Shown here: piece after piece, positions 36,435-47,461 of the stretch | Layout of the letters: the number at the start of each line of letters is the position of its first letter | Position numbering within the stretch: the stretch's first letter is position 1 | Assembly (NCBI GenBank): GCA_030528155.1 | Contig: JAUMZL010000004.1 | Location: 1-64,000 of the forward strand | Reading direction: 5' to 3' | From: Aerococcus sp. | GTDB lineage: Bacteria; Bacillota; Bacilli; Lactobacillales; Aerococcaceae | Length of the DNA: 64,000 nucleotides | Notes under the pieces: generated by a model | What the model was told of the DNA's origin: nothing | Databases searched by the model: none | The model's input: the letters and a program-made list of their open reading frames with translations, nothing else | Made by a program: the position numbers and the translations under genes

Positions 36435-37784
36435 ATGGAAGTGATGGATCAACTTTGGGAAGCAGTGACCGACTATTTTAAGAAGGAGCTCACTGAGGGA
36501 AGTTATGAAACTTGGTTTTCAGAACTTAAACCACTCCGCCTCACTGATGACACGCTCTACATTGAAGCTTATTCCCATTTGCACAGACGACACATTGAGA
36601 AGAATTACCTGACCCCTTTACGCCAAGTCGTTTATGAATTCTTCGGACATGCCATCAATATTGAGATTCAAGAGAAAGACGACTCAACTCATCAACTGAC
36701 GGTAGGTGAAGAGCCCCTCGCTCCACAACCGCAGCTCGCTCATAACCGCTATCACCGCAAAGTAGACGAACTCAATCCCAAATATACATTCGATAACTTC
36801 GTCGTTGGTGAGGGCAATAAGATGGCTCATGCGGCCGCTCTTGCCGTTGCAGAAGGCCCAGGGATGGACTACAATCCCCTCTTCTTCTTTGGGGGCGTTG
36901 GTTTAGGAAAAACGCATTTGATGCAAGCTATCGGACATGAAGTCCTGCGTCGCAATCCTAATGCGCGCGTGAAATACGTGACCAGTGAAACCTTCACCAA
37001 TGAACTGATTGAAGCGATCCGTACGCAGACAGCCAATGAATTTCACGAAGAATACCGTACCGTTGACATGCTGTTAGTAGATGATATTCAATTTATCGGG
37101 GGCAAAGGCACCACCCAAGAGGAGTTTTTCCATACCTTCAATGCGCTCTACAACAATAACAAGCACATCGTTCTCACGAGCGATCGTGACGCTAGCCAAT
37201 TGCCAGAGCTGGAAGACCGCCTCGTGTCGCGCTTCCGCCAAGGGTTATCCACCGATATCACCCCACCAGATTTAGAGACGCGGATCGCGATTTTGCGTAC
37301 CAAAGCTGAAGTCAGCAGCATTGATATTCCCGATGAAACACTCAGCTACATTGCCGGACAAATCGATTCGAATATTCGTGAACTGGAAGGGGCATTAACT
37401 TCCGTACAGGCCTACGCCAAGATGAATGGTGAAATATTGACGCCAGACATCGCTGCCAAAGCCCTCAGGATTTATAAAAACGAAAGTCCAAAAGCTGCAC
37501 CATCCGTTGCTAAAATTCAGGAGATTGTGGCTAACTACTACGATGTATCCGTTGACGATCTCATCGGTAAAAAGCGCAAACGCCAAATTGTTGTTCCCCG
37601 GCAAATTGCCATGTACTTAGCTCGTGAAGTGGCTGGAGGGACGTTACCAAAAATTGGTCAGGAATTCGGTGGGCGCGATCATACGACCGTCATGCATGCC
37701 AATGCTAAAGTTGAAGAGATGCTCCAAGAATCCCCAGACATTCGCAAAGATCTTAAAAACATCAAAACAATGCTGGCACGTTGA
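36435..37784 (+). CDS. dnaA: Chromosomal replication initiator DnaA
   Basis: A 449-residue initiator, normal length. Seen: N-terminal DnaB-contact domain I (1-80), a short linker, AAA+ domain III with Walker A GGVGLGKT (153-160), Walker B LLVDDIQF (about 215) and a C-terminal helix-turn-helix with the DnaA-box signature GRDHTTVMHA (about 416). It binds TTATCCACA boxes and melts oriC. AAGGAG lies 11 bases from the ATG. Boxes flank the gene on both sides. Confidence 0.98.
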   Translation: MEVMDQLWEAVTDYFKKELTEGSYETWFSELKPLRLTDDTLYIEAYSHLHRRHIEKNYLTPLRQVVYEFFGHAINIEIQEKDDSTHQLTVGEEPLAPQPQLAHNRYHRKVDELNPKYTFDNFVVGEGNKMAHAAALAVAEGPGMDYNPLFFFGGVGLGKTHLMQAIGHEVLRRNPNARVKYVTSETFTNELIEAIRTQTANEFHEEYRTVDMLLVDDIQFIGGKGTTQEEFFHTFNALYNNNKHIVLTSDRDASQLPELEDRLVSRFRQGLSTDITPPDLETRIAILRTKAEVSSIDIPDETLSYIAGQIDSNIRELEGALTSVQAYAKMNGEILTPDIAAKALRIYKNESPKAAPSVAKIQEIVANYYDVSVDDLIGKKRKRQIVVPRQIAMYLAREVAGGTLPKIGQEFGGRDHTTVMHANAKVEEMLQESPDIRKDLKNIKTMLAR

Positions 37785-37941
37785 TGACAAATGAGCCATT
37801 ATTGGTTAAAAAAAGAACAACGACGTTCAAAAACGACCGTTGTTCTTTTTCATTGCGGAGGTTCTAGGCAAAATGATCAGAAACTGAAGGTTAGTCCTGC
37901 TATTTCAACGCATCTATGCTAAACTAGTAGTGATTCTTAGC

Positions 37942-38085
37942 TGTGGATAACCTTCCTGTTTACCCACAGACTTATCCTTAGGGTTATCCACAGTGGAAAA
38001 CTTTTAATTCGCTCTTATTGCGGCCGTTATCCACATAATTAACAGGCCCTAATACTACTACTATTTTTACTAATATAAATAGATA
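37942..38085. other. oriC right part: DnaA boxes, DnaA-trio and unwinding element
   Basis: The 350-bp dnaA-dnaN spacer has perfect boxes at 37942-37950 (-), 37984-37992 (+) and 38027-38035 (+), and a one-mismatch box at 37960. Seventeen bases after the last box TACTACTACTA (38053-38063) gives the TAG-triplet DnaA-trio on the opposite strand, followed by AT-rich DNA (38063-38085). This is the layout of the Bacillus subtilis strand-opening element. Melting likely begins here. Confidence 0.82.
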
Positions 38086-38134
38086 GAGAACAGCCCTATG
38101 ACTCATAGCATTCAGGAGGAGGAGTTACGTACCC

Positions 38135-39286
38135 ATGAAATTCACCATCAAGCGCTCTATTTTTGTTGAACATCTCAGTAATGTACAGCGAGCAATTTCA
38201 ACAAAAACCACAATTCCCGTACTTACTGGCGTAAAAATTGCCGTAACTAACGACAGCATTATCTTGACGGGAAGTGACGCCACCTTATCCATCGAAATTG
38301 TGATCGACGCTAATGAAGAAAAAAATGGTATCACTATTGAAGAAACTGGCTCTGTTGTTTTAGCCTCACGCTTTTTCGGGGATATTGTGCGCAAATTACC
38401 GGAAGACATGATGACGCTAGAAGTTCATGATGAGGTACAAACCATTGTTCGCTCTGGCGAATCCGTATTTAAATTACTGGGGACATCCGGTAGTGAATAT
38501 CCACGTCTACCAGAAATTGATAACGATTATACTTTTGAAATTCCTGCCGACTTGTTTAAACGTGTGGTTAACTATACGATTGTTTCAGTATCCAACCAGG
38601 AAATTCGTCCGATTTTTACAGGGATTCATTTTGAAATCGGCCATGATCAATTGAAAGCTGTCGCAACTGATTCGCATCGTCTCAGTCAACGGGTAGTCCC
38701 ATTGGAAAGTCCTAAGGCATTAAAGGCTGACAATTTTATTGTGAATATTCCGGGACGAAGTTTGTTGGAATTAACACGCATTGTTGCGGATTCCGATACG
38801 ATTGAAATGATGGTGACGGATAACCAAGTGCTCTTCAAGAGTGGCGCCACCTATCTTTACTCCCGCTTGTTGGAGGGCAACTATCCGAATACGGAAAATC
38901 TTTTGCCCCGTGAGCATCAAACCCAGATCACCCTGGCAGCGAATGAATTTCTCGGTGCGATTGAACGTGCGCTTATTCTCAGCCACCAAGGCAAGAATAA
39001 TGTCGTGCGTTTGAATATTACGGATGATGAGGTCATCCTCAATAGCCGTTCGAGCGAAGTGGGTGATGTCACCGAGAAATTGGAAGTTACTCAACATGAT
39101 GGTGCAGAATTAAGCATTGCCTTTAACCCAGACTACATGAGAGAAGCTTTGCGTACATTTGGCTCTCAAGAAATCGTCTTACGCTTCCAGAGCGCGGGGA
39201 CACCATTTATTCTTCTACCTGTGGAGGAACAAGATACCTTCAACCGTATTCAATTAATCACCCCAATCCGCACTCTATCTCGTTAA
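38135..39286 (+). CDS. dnaN: DNA polymerase III beta sliding clamp
   Basis: A 383-residue clamp with three similar domains, slightly above the usual 366-380. Seen: KFTIKR at the N-terminus, GTSGSEYPRLP, and a C-terminal LLPVEEQDTFNRIQLITPIR close to the usual hydrophobic pocket. It tethers polymerase to DNA as a dimer ring. AGGAGG lies about 12 bases from the ATG. A strong terminator follows at 39372. Confidence 0.97.
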   Translation: MKFTIKRSIFVEHLSNVQRAISTKTTIPVLTGVKIAVTNDSIILTGSDATLSIEIVIDANEEKNGITIEETGSVVLASRFFGDIVRKLPEDMMTLEVHDEVQTIVRSGESVFKLLGTSGSEYPRLPEIDNDYTFEIPADLFKRVVNYTIVSVSNQEIRPIFTGIHFEIGHDQLKAVATDSHRLSQRVVPLESPKALKADNFIVNIPGRSLLELTRIVADSDTIEMMVTDNQVLFKSGATYLYSRLLEGNYPNTENLLPREHQTQITLAANEFLGAIERALILSHQGKNNVVRLNITDDEVILNSRSSEVGDVTEKLEVTQHDGAELSIAFNPDYMREALRTFGSQEIVLRFQSAGTPFILLPVEEQDTFNRIQLITPIRTLSR

Positions 39287-39371
39287 TGAGGGAAAACGGA
39301 AAGAGAGGTATTGACAACTATCTCTTATAAAGCATAAGCGCTGGTGTTTTAACTGTCTTATAAATCAAGTC

Positions 39372-39403
39372 AAAATGAGTGAGGGCAATCTCACTCATTT
39401 TTT
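39372..39403 (+). terminator. Terminator after dnaN
   Basis: AAATGAGTGAG (39373-39383) pairs with CTCACTCATTT (39390-39400) and runs into TTTTTT. Confidence 0.85.
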
Positions 39404-39503
39404 AGTGGGCAAGATTATAGAATAACGGCCCTTTTACGCTTAACGGGGCATTGATGGGCAATAATCGTTCTTTAGTTAAAAATGAGAAAAACCCTTTAAG
39501 CAG

Positions 39504-39533
39504 AAATAACGCCTGATACAGGCGTTATTTTGC
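39504..39533 (+). terminator. Second hairpin terminator before yaaA
   Basis: AAATAACGCCTG (39504-39515) pairs perfectly with CAGGCGTTATTT (39519-39530), three-base loop, ending in TTTT. It overlaps the -35 element of the yaaA promoter. Ten bases just before it (CTTTAAGCAG) equal the left arm of the repeat at 528-537. Confidence 0.6.
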
Positions 39534-39558
39534 GTTATCCTTCTTTTTACGGTATAAT
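39530..39558 (+). promoter_or_regulatory. Promoter of the yaaA-recF-gyrBA unit
   Basis: TTGCGT (39530-39535) and a consensus TATAAT (39553-39558) are 17 bp apart. The transcript would begin near 39566 and have a leader of about 190 nt. Confidence 0.65.
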
Positions 39559-39565
39559 GAGAGGG

Positions 39566-39731
39566 AATGAAAGACAACAAATCACGTCATTTTTAGCCGG
39601 AATGATTGAGGGAAGATCCCCTTATTTCTGATTTCTAATTGCTGTGATGAACAGCAGGTGACGTGTTTAATCAGGTAAAGGCAAAGTCGCTGGCTCTACT
39701 TCCCTGTTAGAGAGGCGATTTTATTTTTTTC
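39566..39731 (+). ncRNA. Candidate structured leader with attenuator before yaaA
   Basis: CACGTCA (39583-39589) and TGACGTG (39659-39665) are perfect complements closing a 69-nt domain that contains small hairpins at 39610-39620 and at 39641-39655 (GCTGT/ACAGC). Downstream, 39687-39718 forms a hairpin (TCGC/GCGA with an upper CTCTA/TAGAG stem) followed by a 12-nt T-rich tract: an intrinsic terminator lying before the yaaA start. This arrangement is that of a regulated leader. I do not recognise the aptamer class. Confidence 0.5.
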
Positions 39732-39755
39732 AGTCAAAAGAGAGTGGGTGAATAC

Positions 39756-40019
39756 ATGGCACAAGAGCAATTTTTTGTCACCATTGATGAAGACTACATT
39801 ACACTAACGCAGTTATTGAAGGCGTTAGCGATTATCCAAACAGGTGGACAAGCGAAACCATTTCTCAGTACGTATGGGGTGTGGGTGGACGGTGAGAGCG
39901 AACAACGGCGCGGCCGCAAGCTCTATCCGGGAATGCACATCACCATTGAAGATGTAGAGGGCGAATTTATCATCGAAGCGGCAGCCAATGAGGCCACGGT
40001 GGTAGATGATGAGGCTTAA
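39756..40019 (+). CDS. yaaA: S4-domain RNA-binding protein YaaA
   Basis: An 87-residue S4-like protein. Seen: ITLTQLLKALAIIQTGGQAKPFL and VDGESEQRRGRKLYPGM, matching the S4 alpha-L fold. YaaA is widely conserved between dnaN and recF in Firmicutes; its RNA target is uncertain, with links to ribosome biogenesis. The ATG at 39756 is preferred over the GTG at 39744. Its stop overlaps the recF start by 14 bases. Confidence 0.9.
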   Translation: MAQEQFFVTIDEDYITLTQLLKALAIIQTGGQAKPFLSTYGVWVDGESEQRRGRKLYPGMHITIEDVEGEFIIEAAANEATVVDDEA

Positions 40020-41133
40020 TACGCTTCAGCTCACGCATTTTCGCAATTATGCAGAGCAGGAGGTCAAATTTTCACCGGGTGTGAATGTCTTCATTGGTGA
40101 GAATGCGCAAGGGAAGACGAATCTGCTTGAGGCGATTTACATGTTGTCATTGGCACGCAGCCATCGCACTGCCCAAGATCGCGAAGTGATTGGGTGGGGA
40201 GCCGAATTCGCGCGCTTGGATGGCCAAATTGAAAAGAAGAATACCACGATCCCTTTGACGCTTACGCTCACCAAACATGGCAAAGCCGCCAAAGTGAACC
40301 ATCTTGAACAACGCCGGTTGAGCGATTATGTGGGACAGTTAAATGTGGTGCTCTTCGCCCCAGAGGATCTCGAATTGGTAAAAGGCCCGCCCCAGCAACG
40401 TCGCAAATTTATCGACATGGAATTGAGTCAGATGAATGCGCTCTACCTTCACGAATCAACGCATTATCAACGCTTACTTAAGCAGCGCAATGCTTATCTG
40501 AAACAACTCCAGCGGCATTTAGCCACCGACGAGGTATATCTCGACGTCTTAACAGAGCAATTGGTGGCTTCGGCGGTGAAAATCATGCGGGAACGCCAGC
40601 AATTTATCGATCAGCTGGAAACCATTGCTCAACCCATTCACGCGGAATTGACCGAAGACAAAGAGACCCTTACCTTAACGTATGCGGCCACGCTGGATCT
40701 CGAAGAATTTGCTGACGAATTAGCGCTACAGCAAGCGTTGCAAGAGGCATTCCAAGACTTGCGCGCAAAAGAAATTGAAAAAGGCACGACGCTAATGGGC
40801 CCTCAACGCGAAGATGTGCATTTTGCCATTAATGGACAAGATGTACAGAAATTCGGGTCGCAAGGGCAACAGCGCACAACGGCCCTCAGCTTGAAGTTGG
40901 CGGAAATTGAGTGTATGCGTCAAGTCCTTGGGGAATATCCCTTGCTACTATTAGACGATGTGCTCAGTGAACTCGATGATAACCGCCAAACCCACTTATT
41001 AAAATCCATCGAAGACAAGATTCAAACGTTCCTGACCACCACCAGTCTCGATGGCGTGAAACAAGAACAAATCCATCAACCTACCTTATTTCAAATCAAG
41101 GACGGTCATGTAAATAGAGAGGTAAGTGATTAA
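40006..41133 (+). CDS. recF: DNA replication and repair protein RecF
   Basis: A 375-residue SMC-like ATPase. Seen: Walker [10 protein letters not shown] (31-39), signature [17 protein letters not shown] and Walker [13 protein letters not shown]. It loads RecA at gapped DNA with RecO and RecR. Tandem ATGs at 40006 and 40009 overlap the end of yaaA. It runs two bases into gyrB. Confidence 0.97.
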   Translation: MMRLNTLQLTHFRNYAEQEVKFSPGVNVFIGENAQGKTNLLEAIYMLSLARSHRTAQDREVIGWGAEFARLDGQIEKKNTTIPLTLTLTKHGKAAKVNHLEQRRLSDYVGQLNVVLFAPEDLELVKGPPQQRRKFIDMELSQMNALYLHESTHYQRLLKQRNAYLKQLQRHLATDEVYLDVLTEQLVASAVKIMRERQQFIDQLETIAQPIHAELTEDKETLTLTYAATLDLEEFADELALQQALQEAFQDLRAKEIEKGTTLMGPQREDVHFAINGQDVQKFGSQGQQRTTALSLKLAEIECMRQVLGEYPLLLLDDVLSELDDNRQTHLLKSIEDKIQTFLTTTSLDGVKQEQIHQPTLFQIKDGHVNREVSD

Positions 41134-41135
41134 AC

Positions 41136-43163
41136 GTGACAGAACACACGAACCCGTTTGACCCTAATGAATCCAATCAAGACGCAGCAAAAGACGCTTT
41201 CGAACACGTGGAACCTGCTTCAGTGGAACACGCGCTGAGCGAAGCAGAAAAAATGGCACGCGCGAAGGACTATAATGCGAGCCAAATTCAAGTGTTAAAA
41301 GGCTTGGAAGCCGTTCGTAAACGTCCGGGGATGTACATTGGTTCAACTAGTGTCACAGGGCTCCACCATTTGGTATGGGAAATTGTAGATAACTCCATCG
41401 ATGAAGCGTTGGCAGGATTTGCGGACCGCATCGATATTCAAATTGAATCGGATAATTCCATTACTGTTACCGATAATGGACGCGGGATCCCTGTTGATAT
41501 CCAACCAACCACCGGACGTCCAGCGGTAGAGACGGTCTTTACCGTTCTGCATGCTGGTGGAAAATTCGGCGGTGGCGGTTACAAGGTTTCTGGGGGGCTG
41601 CATGGTGTAGGGGCCTCTGTAGTGAACGCCTTGTCCGAACATCTCGATGTCTCTGTTCACAAAGAAGGACAGATCTATTACCAGGAATACAGTCGTGGCC
41701 ACATTCTTGATGATGTCAAAATCATTGGTCAAACCGATAAACATGGAACCGAAGTGCACTTTAAGGCGGACGGCGAAATTTTCGATGGGGACATTATCTA
41801 TAATTTCGATACCCTCAATCAACGTGTCCGCGAGCTCGCCTTTTTGAACAAAGGGTTATTGATCAGCTTGGAAGATAAACGTCCAGGCCAAGAACAGAGT
41901 GTAGAATACCGCTTTAACGGTGGGATTCGTGAATACGTAGACTTCCTCAATGAAGGTAAAGAGGTTCTCTTTACCGACCCAATTTATTTGGAAGATGAAC
42001 AAGATGGCATTGAAGTCGAAGTAGCTCTTCAATACACCACGGGCTTTCAGACCACCATCATGAGCTTTGCCAACAATATCCATACCTTTGAAGGTGGGAC
42101 GCATGAATCGGGGATTAAAACCGCTCTCACCCGTTCCATCAATGACTATGCGCGTTCGCAGAACCTCCTCAAAGAAAAAGAAGAGAATCTGAGTGGGGAC
42201 GATGTGCGCGAAGGATTGACGTTGATTGTGTCCGTACGCCATCCTAACCCCCAATTTGAAGGCCAAACGAAGATGAAACTCGGGAACTCCGAAGTACGAA
42301 CGATCACGGATCGCTTATTCGGTGCGCATTTCGATCGTTTCTTACTTGAACATCCGAGCGTGGCGCGTGAAATTGTCGACAAAGGGATTGTGGCGTCTAA
42401 AGCGCGGAATGCCGCGAAGCGCGCACGGGAAATGACGCGCAAGAAATCCGGGCTTGAAATCAGTAACCTGCCTGGGAAACTCGCGGACTGCTCTAGTCGC
42501 ATTCCAGAAGAATGTGAATTATTCATCGTTGAGGGGAACTCGGCGGGAGGATCAGCCAAACTGGGGCGTGATCGTCATTTCCAAGCCATCCTCCCTATTC
42601 GTGGGAAGATCCTCAATGTGGAAAAAGCGTCATTGGATCGCATCCTCGCCAACGAAGAAATCCGCTCCATGTTTACCGCTATGGGCACAGGCTGGGGCAA
42701 TGAATTCGATGTAGAAAAAGCTCGCTATCATAAGCTCGTTATCATGACCGATGCCGATGTGGACGGCGCTCATATCCGTATCTTACTATTGACACTGTTG
42801 TATCGCTACATGCGCCCCCTCTTGGAAGCAGGATACGTCTACATTGCTGTGCCACCGCTCTATCAGGTGCGGCAAGGAAAGACCGTTACCTATTTGGAAA
42901 CGGATGCGGAGTTGGATCGTTATCTCAAAGAAATTCCTGAAAAACCAAAACCGGCCGTACAGCGCTACAAAGGGTTAGGAGAAATGGATCCGGAACAATT
43001 ATGGGCGACGACGATGAACCCAGAAAACCGGAAAATGCTGCAAGTAACGGTGGATGATGCCGAAGAAGCGGATCGCTATATCTCAATGTTGATGGGTGAC
43101 GAAGTGTCAGAACGTCGTCAATTCATCGAAGAGAATGCGACTTATGCCACCATCGACTTATAG
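41136..43163 (+). CDS. gyrB: DNA gyrase subunit B
   Basis: A 675-residue GyrB, about 30 residues longer than usual owing to an acidic N-terminal extension before the ATPase domain (first 45 residues). Seen: ATPase motifs [18 protein letters not shown] and [14 protein letters not shown], and the TOPRIM motifs EGNSAGG and [10 protein letters not shown]. With GyrA it supercoils DNA. It begins with GTG at 41136 after GAGGTAAGTG. The start could be internal, at a Met nearer the conserved domain, but the upstream frame is directly abutting recF. Confidence 0.97.
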   Translation: MTEHTNPFDPNESNQDAAKDAFEHVEPASVEHALSEAEKMARAKDYNASQIQVLKGLEAVRKRPGMYIGSTSVTGLHHLVWEIVDNSIDEALAGFADRIDIQIESDNSITVTDNGRGIPVDIQPTTGRPAVETVFTVLHAGGKFGGGGYKVSGGLHGVGASVVNALSEHLDVSVHKEGQIYYQEYSRGHILDDVKIIGQTDKHGTEVHFKADGEIFDGDIIYNFDTLNQRVRELAFLNKGLLISLEDKRPGQEQSVEYRFNGGIREYVDFLNEGKEVLFTDPIYLEDEQDGIEVEVALQYTTGFQTTIMSFANNIHTFEGGTHESGIKTALTRSINDYARSQNLLKEKEENLSGDDVREGLTLIVSVRHPNPQFEGQTKMKLGNSEVRTITDRLFGAHFDRFLLEHPSVAREIVDKGIVASKARNAAKRAREMTRKKSGLEISNLPGKLADCSSRIPEECELFIVEGNSAGGSAKLGRDRHFQAILPIRGKILNVEKASLDRILANEEIRSMFTAMGTGWGNEFDVEKARYHKLVIMTDADVDGAHIRILLLTLLYRYMRPLLEAGYVYIAVPPLYQVRQGKTVTYLETDAELDRYLKEIPEKPKPAVQRYKGLGEMDPEQLWATTMNPENRKMLQVTVDDAEEADRYISMLMGDEVSERRQFIEENATYATIDL

Positions 43164-43178
43164 GAGGGAGAAGGTAGA

Positions 43179-45812
43179 ATGTCAGAAGAGACCAATTCAC
43201 AGACAACACGTAACCTATCCCATGAAATGCGCAATTCCTTCCTCGATTACGCCATGAGTGTGATCGTGGCTCGGGCATTGCCAGATGTTCGTGACGGACT
43301 AAAACCTGTTCATCGTCGCATTCTTTACGGGATGAATGAAATCGGGGTAACTCCGGATAAACCTTATAAGAAATCGGCGCGTATTGTTGGGGATGTCATG
43401 GGGAAATATCATCCACACGGGGACTCAGCGATTTACGAATCCATGGTGCGGATGGCTCAGGATTTCTCTTACCGCTACGAGCTGATCGATGGGCACGGTA
43501 ACTTTGGTTCGATTGATGGCGATCAAGCCGCAGCGATGCGTTATACCGAAGCCAAGATGAGCAAAATTGCCATGGAAATGGTGCGCGACATCAATAAAGA
43601 TACCGTTGACTTCATTCCTAACTACGATGGTGAAGAACGTGAACCGGAAATTTTACCGTCACGCTTTCCTAATCTATTGGTGAATGGAGCAACAGGGATT
43701 GCGGTTGGGATGACGACTAATATCCCACCACATAATCTCAATGAGGTCATCTCCGCCCTGCATTTATTGATGAAAAATCCTGAAATCTCAACGACAGAAT
43801 TGATGAGCGCTCTTCCCGGTCCGGACTTTCCGACTGGTGGGATCGTGATGGGAAAATCAGGCATCCGCAAAGCCTATGAAACCGGGCGCGGGCATATTGT
43901 TCTGCGTGCCAAAGTGGATATTGATCAGATGGAAAACGGTAAGGAACGTCTGTTAGTGACCGAAATTCCTTATATGGTCAACAAGGCGCGCTTGGTGGAA
44001 CGGATCGCTAACTTAGCACGTGAGAAACGGATCGACGGGATCACGGCTGTGCGCGATGAATCCGGGCGCGACGGAATGCGCATTGTGATTGAATGCCGCC
44101 GCGATGCTAGTGCGAGCGTCATTCTCAATAACCTCTACAAAGAAACGCAACTGCAGACGAATTTCAATTTCAATATGGTGGCTATCGTCAAGGGGGTCCC
44201 GCAACTCCTCAGTTTGAAGGACATGCTGCGCTACTACCTCGATCACCAAGAAGAAGTCATCAGACGGCGTTCCATTTTCGAAAAGAAAAAAGCCGAAGCG
44301 CGTGTTCACATTTTGGAAGGGTTACAGACAGCGCTCGACCATATCGATGCGATCGTAGAAATCCTGCGCTCCTCAAAAACCGGTGATGAAGCAAAAGCGC
44401 TCTTTAAAGAACGTTACGGTTTGTCTGATAAACAGTCCCAAGCGATTCTCGATATGCGCATGGTGCGTTTGACCGGTTTGGAACGTGAAAAAATCGATAA
44501 TGAATGGCGAGAACTAACCGCACGTATCGCTGAACTGAACGCGATTTTGGCGAGTGAAGAGAAACGTTATCAGATCATTTATGAAGAATTGCTGGAAATC
44601 CAAACGCGATTTGGTGATGAACGCCGCACGGAATTGCGTGTGGGTGAAATCACTAGCCTTGATGATGAGGATCTCATCGAAGAAGCCAATGTTTTGATTA
44701 CGTTGAGCCATAATGGCTACATTAAGCGCGTGGATGAGGACACCTTCCACACACAAAACCGCGGAGGTCGCGGAGTTAAGGGCATGGCACTGCAGGATGG
44801 CGACTACATTGAAACCTTATTGTCTACTTCTACCCACGATGTCATTCTCTGCTTCACCAATAAAGGCAAAGTCTACTCATTGAAGGGATATGATATTCCT
44901 GAATACAGCCGAACCGCTAAAGGCTTGCCGATTGTGAACTTGCTCGATCTCGATCAGGATGAATTTGTACGGGCGACCATCAATGTCTCCGGTGACCAAG
45001 AACAGGCCGCAGAAGAAGAATTGTTTTTTGTTACCAAGCGAGGAACAGTGAAGCGCACCAAAGCCCATGAATTCTTCAATATCCGTACGAATGGTTTGAT
45101 TGCGATTCATCTCAAGGATGATGATGAGTTAGTCAGTGTGCTCCAAACAACAGGAGATCAACAAATCATTATTGGGACACGCGCTGGTTTTGCCATCAAC
45201 TTCCGAGAAGAAGATGTCCGCAGTATGGGGCGGACAGCAACCGGTGTGCGCGGCATTCGCCTCACTGGGGACGATGAAGTCATCGGGGCGGACACCCTCC
45301 GTTCAGATGACGATGTTTTAGTTGTTATGGCGAATGGGTACGGGAAACGAACCCCAATGGCAGACTACACCGTTCGTCATCGCGGTGGCAAAGGGATCAA
45401 GACCGCGAATATCACCAAAAAGACTGGTCAATTGATCGGCTTGAAGGCGGTGGATCGCACGGAAGACGTGATCTTGATGACCAATGAAGGGGTCGTGATC
45501 CGCTTCCACAGTACCGATATTTCTCAAACGGGTCGTGCCACACAAGGGGTACGTTTGATGCGCCTCGATGATGAGAGCTTCGTTTCAACGATGGCCCTGG
45601 TTGATCGCGATCTAGATGAAGAAAGTGTCGCAACGTTAGCGGACGATTCAGAACTAACAACGTCTCATGCCTCTGAAACAACGACAGCTACTGACGAAGA
45701 AGCAACCACTGCGGCATTGGAGGACGAGACGATCAGTGATAAACTAACAGATTTCACCAATGATTTATTAGCAGAAGAACAAGACGATACAACCAATCAA
45801 GATAATGAATAA
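43179..45812 (+). CDS. gyrA: DNA gyrase subunit A
   Basis: An 877-residue GyrA. Seen: catalytic Tyr122 in AMRYTEAKM; the quinolone region with Ser83 and Glu87 (GDSAIYE), so no classical resistance change; and the GyrA-box-like motif near [10 protein letters not shown] in the C-terminal beta-pinwheel. A Thr/Glu/Asp-rich acidic tail of about 60 residues follows, longer than in many homologues. AGGAGGGAGAAGG precedes the ATG. It ends at a strong terminator. Confidence 0.98.
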   Translation: MSEETNSQTTRNLSHEMRNSFLDYAMSVIVARALPDVRDGLKPVHRRILYGMNEIGVTPDKPYKKSARIVGDVMGKYHPHGDSAIYESMVRMAQDFSYRYELIDGHGNFGSIDGDQAAAMRYTEAKMSKIAMEMVRDINKDTVDFIPNYDGEEREPEILPSRFPNLLVNGATGIAVGMTTNIPPHNLNEVISALHLLMKNPEISTTELMSALPGPDFPTGGIVMGKSGIRKAYETGRGHIVLRAKVDIDQMENGKERLLVTEIPYMVNKARLVERIANLAREKRIDGITAVRDESGRDGMRIVIECRRDASASVILNNLYKETQLQTNFNFNMVAIVKGVPQLLSLKDMLRYYLDHQEEVIRRRSIFEKKKAEARVHILEGLQTALDHIDAIVEILRSSKTGDEAKALFKERYGLSDKQSQAILDMRMVRLTGLEREKIDNEWRELTARIAELNAILASEEKRYQIIYEELLEIQTRFGDERRTELRVGEITSLDDEDLIEEANVLITLSHNGYIKRVDEDTFHTQNRGGRGVKGMALQDGDYIETLLSTSTHDVILCFTNKGKVYSLKGYDIPEYSRTAKGLPIVNLLDLDQDEFVRATINVSGDQEQAAEEELFFVTKRGTVKRTKAHEFFNIRTNGLIAIHLKDDDELVSVLQTTGDQQIIIGTRAGFAINFREEDVRSMGRTATGVRGIRLTGDDEVIGADTLRSDDDVLVVMANGYGKRTPMADYTVRHRGGKGIKTANITKKTGQLIGLKAVDRTEDVILMTNEGVVIRFHSTDISQTGRATQGVRLMRLDDESFVSTMALVDRDLDEESVATLADDSELTTSHASETTTATDEEATTAALEDETISDKLTDFTNDLLAEEQDDTTNQDNE

Positions 45813-45822
45813 GCCAAATAAA

Positions 45823-45861
45823 AGAGCGAGTGAGTTCCTAAGAGCGTTCACTCGCTTTTTC
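45823..45861 (+). terminator. Terminator after gyrA
   Basis: AGCGAGTGA (45825-45833) pairs with TCACTCGCT (45848-45856) followed by T5. The A-rich left flank lets it also serve the opposite-strand transporter. Confidence 0.8.
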
Positions 45862-45862
45862 T

Positions 45863-47115
45863 TTAGGCTGTTTTTGATGAACGGGCGGTGAAATAATAGT
45901 GAAGCAAGAGGACGAGTCCAAATAAGATAGTGAGGACGTTGAAAAGAATCGCCAGCCTGAGGATATGATTGAAGTAAATCGGAATGATCAAGAATAAGAC
46001 CCCACATAAGGAGTACAATGTCATGATGATGGTGTGAATACCCGCTAAGCGGTCATACCGATAATGATCATAGACCATCTTCTCGAATAGATTCCCGGAA
46101 ATACCAATGACCAAGAAACTAAGGAAGTAGGCAACGATGCGGATCCATAGATTATCCACACAGAAAATCAATAATAATCCAGTCCCCGAGATCAAATAGT
46201 CGATAGGAAAGAATAAGAAGTAAGGAATCTTGACTTTAGGGGCTAGGAAAGCACCGAGAAAATCAGCCCCACGCTGAATAGCATAGGTAATGCCGATCCA
46301 TTTCACATCGTAATTAAAATAGCGAAATATAGCGGAGTAAATTTGAGCATAAAATCCGTCGCGCCACTGAGAAAGGCTTCAATCATAATAATATTGGAAA
46401 CCAATCGTTCAGAGAAGAAATACCCAAAAAACTGACGATACGTCTGACGTTTTGCTGTGGCTTCAGCGGGAAGTGGTGCAGTAACCTCACTGTCTGGATT
46501 GGCTGGCGTTGGGTCATCGCTATCGGTGACGTTCTGCCAGGTCATCTGAATAGTGTAGAAGAAATAAACACCAAGTAGGAAGAACGGCAAACTGAGATTT
46601 AAAATCATGTAGTAACTCATCACGGTTAACAACAGACTGACGACAAAATTACTCAAAATGTCGAGCGTATTGCTGGCGAAATATTGAATATCTACAGATT
46701 GATGAATCAACGACTCTTCGTAATGAAGAATTTGCGGCACGGATCCCAACGTGACCGATTGAAGCATGCTATTGGCAATAAAGAAGAGCATGTTTAAACC
46801 GCAAACCAAAATCAGTGGAGCCGAGACCCAGAGACAGAGGATCGTGGCCATAACTAGAATGATATGGACAAGTTGTAATGCGATGAGGAGTGGCTTTTTA
46901 TTCGTGACTTGGTCGATAAAACGCCCATAGGCAAAGGCGAAGATGGTCGGGATCAGCATCGATAAACTGAACAGCGACATATCGGTCACATCGATATGGT
47001 AGCGTTCCACAATCGCCAGCACAATGGCTAAAGAGTAGAAACTATCGGCAATATTGAGTGCCGACCGTCCATAAATTAATTTCTTAAAGTTCGTGGGAAA
47101 CTGAGTCCATTGCAT
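45863..47115 (-). pseudogene. MFS transporter disrupted by a frameshift
   Basis: Two adjoining reading frames make one major-facilitator protein of about 415 residues: an N-terminal part (47115-46303; about seven helices and a charged central loop rich in Asp, Pro and Glu) and a C-terminal part (46306-45863; about five helices). At the junction the first frame reads YFAILITM-stop, while shifting one base after the T-run gives YF-NYDVKWIG, joining smoothly to the second frame. The run on the minus strand is TTTT (plus strand 46316-46319), so loss of one T explains the break. A sequencing error or phase-variable tract is possible. The substrate is not recognisable. A good promoter lies at 47210-47238. 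Confidence 0.75.
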
Positions 47116-47187
47116 AGGTGGTCACGCTCCAATCTAATCTAGCGAGTGTTAGGGCATAGCTAAGGGATTAATGGCAGATAATAAATA

Positions 47188-47238
47188 GTGCGCCTATCAT
47201 TTTTTTGATATATTAGCGCACCAAACTGATATTGTCAA
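47188..47238 (-). promoter_or_regulatory. Promoter and dyad for the MFS gene
   Basis: On the minus strand a consensus TTGACA (47238-47233) and TAATAT (47215-47210) are exactly 17 bp apart. GTGCGC (47188-47193) and GCGCAC (47216-47221) form a spaced dyad around the -10, a possible operator. The 346-bp spacer 47116-47461 also has two copies of AATTGACT.AA (about 47241 and 47271), and otherwise no clear gene. Confidence 0.6.
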
Positions 47239-47461
47239 TAAATTGACTCAAATAAATAAATTAATCTCAATTGACTGAATAAAATAGATAGAAATTTATC
47301 AAATAAGAAAGGATTAAGGGGAACGGATGATAAGGCAAGAGAATCACTTAGCTATTAAGGTCATTCATTTTTTATCATCTGGCCATCTCTGTATCGGACT
47401 GGACGATGTTATCTGAACAGAAAACGAGCACTGAGAAACTGCTTTTCCCAGCGCTAGTGGC

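Noticed and set aside
47327-47416. 29-codon frame with AAGGGGAACGG before ATG
   Set aside because: Very short, no terminator of its own, and convergent with the acetyltransferase gene. Insufficient support.
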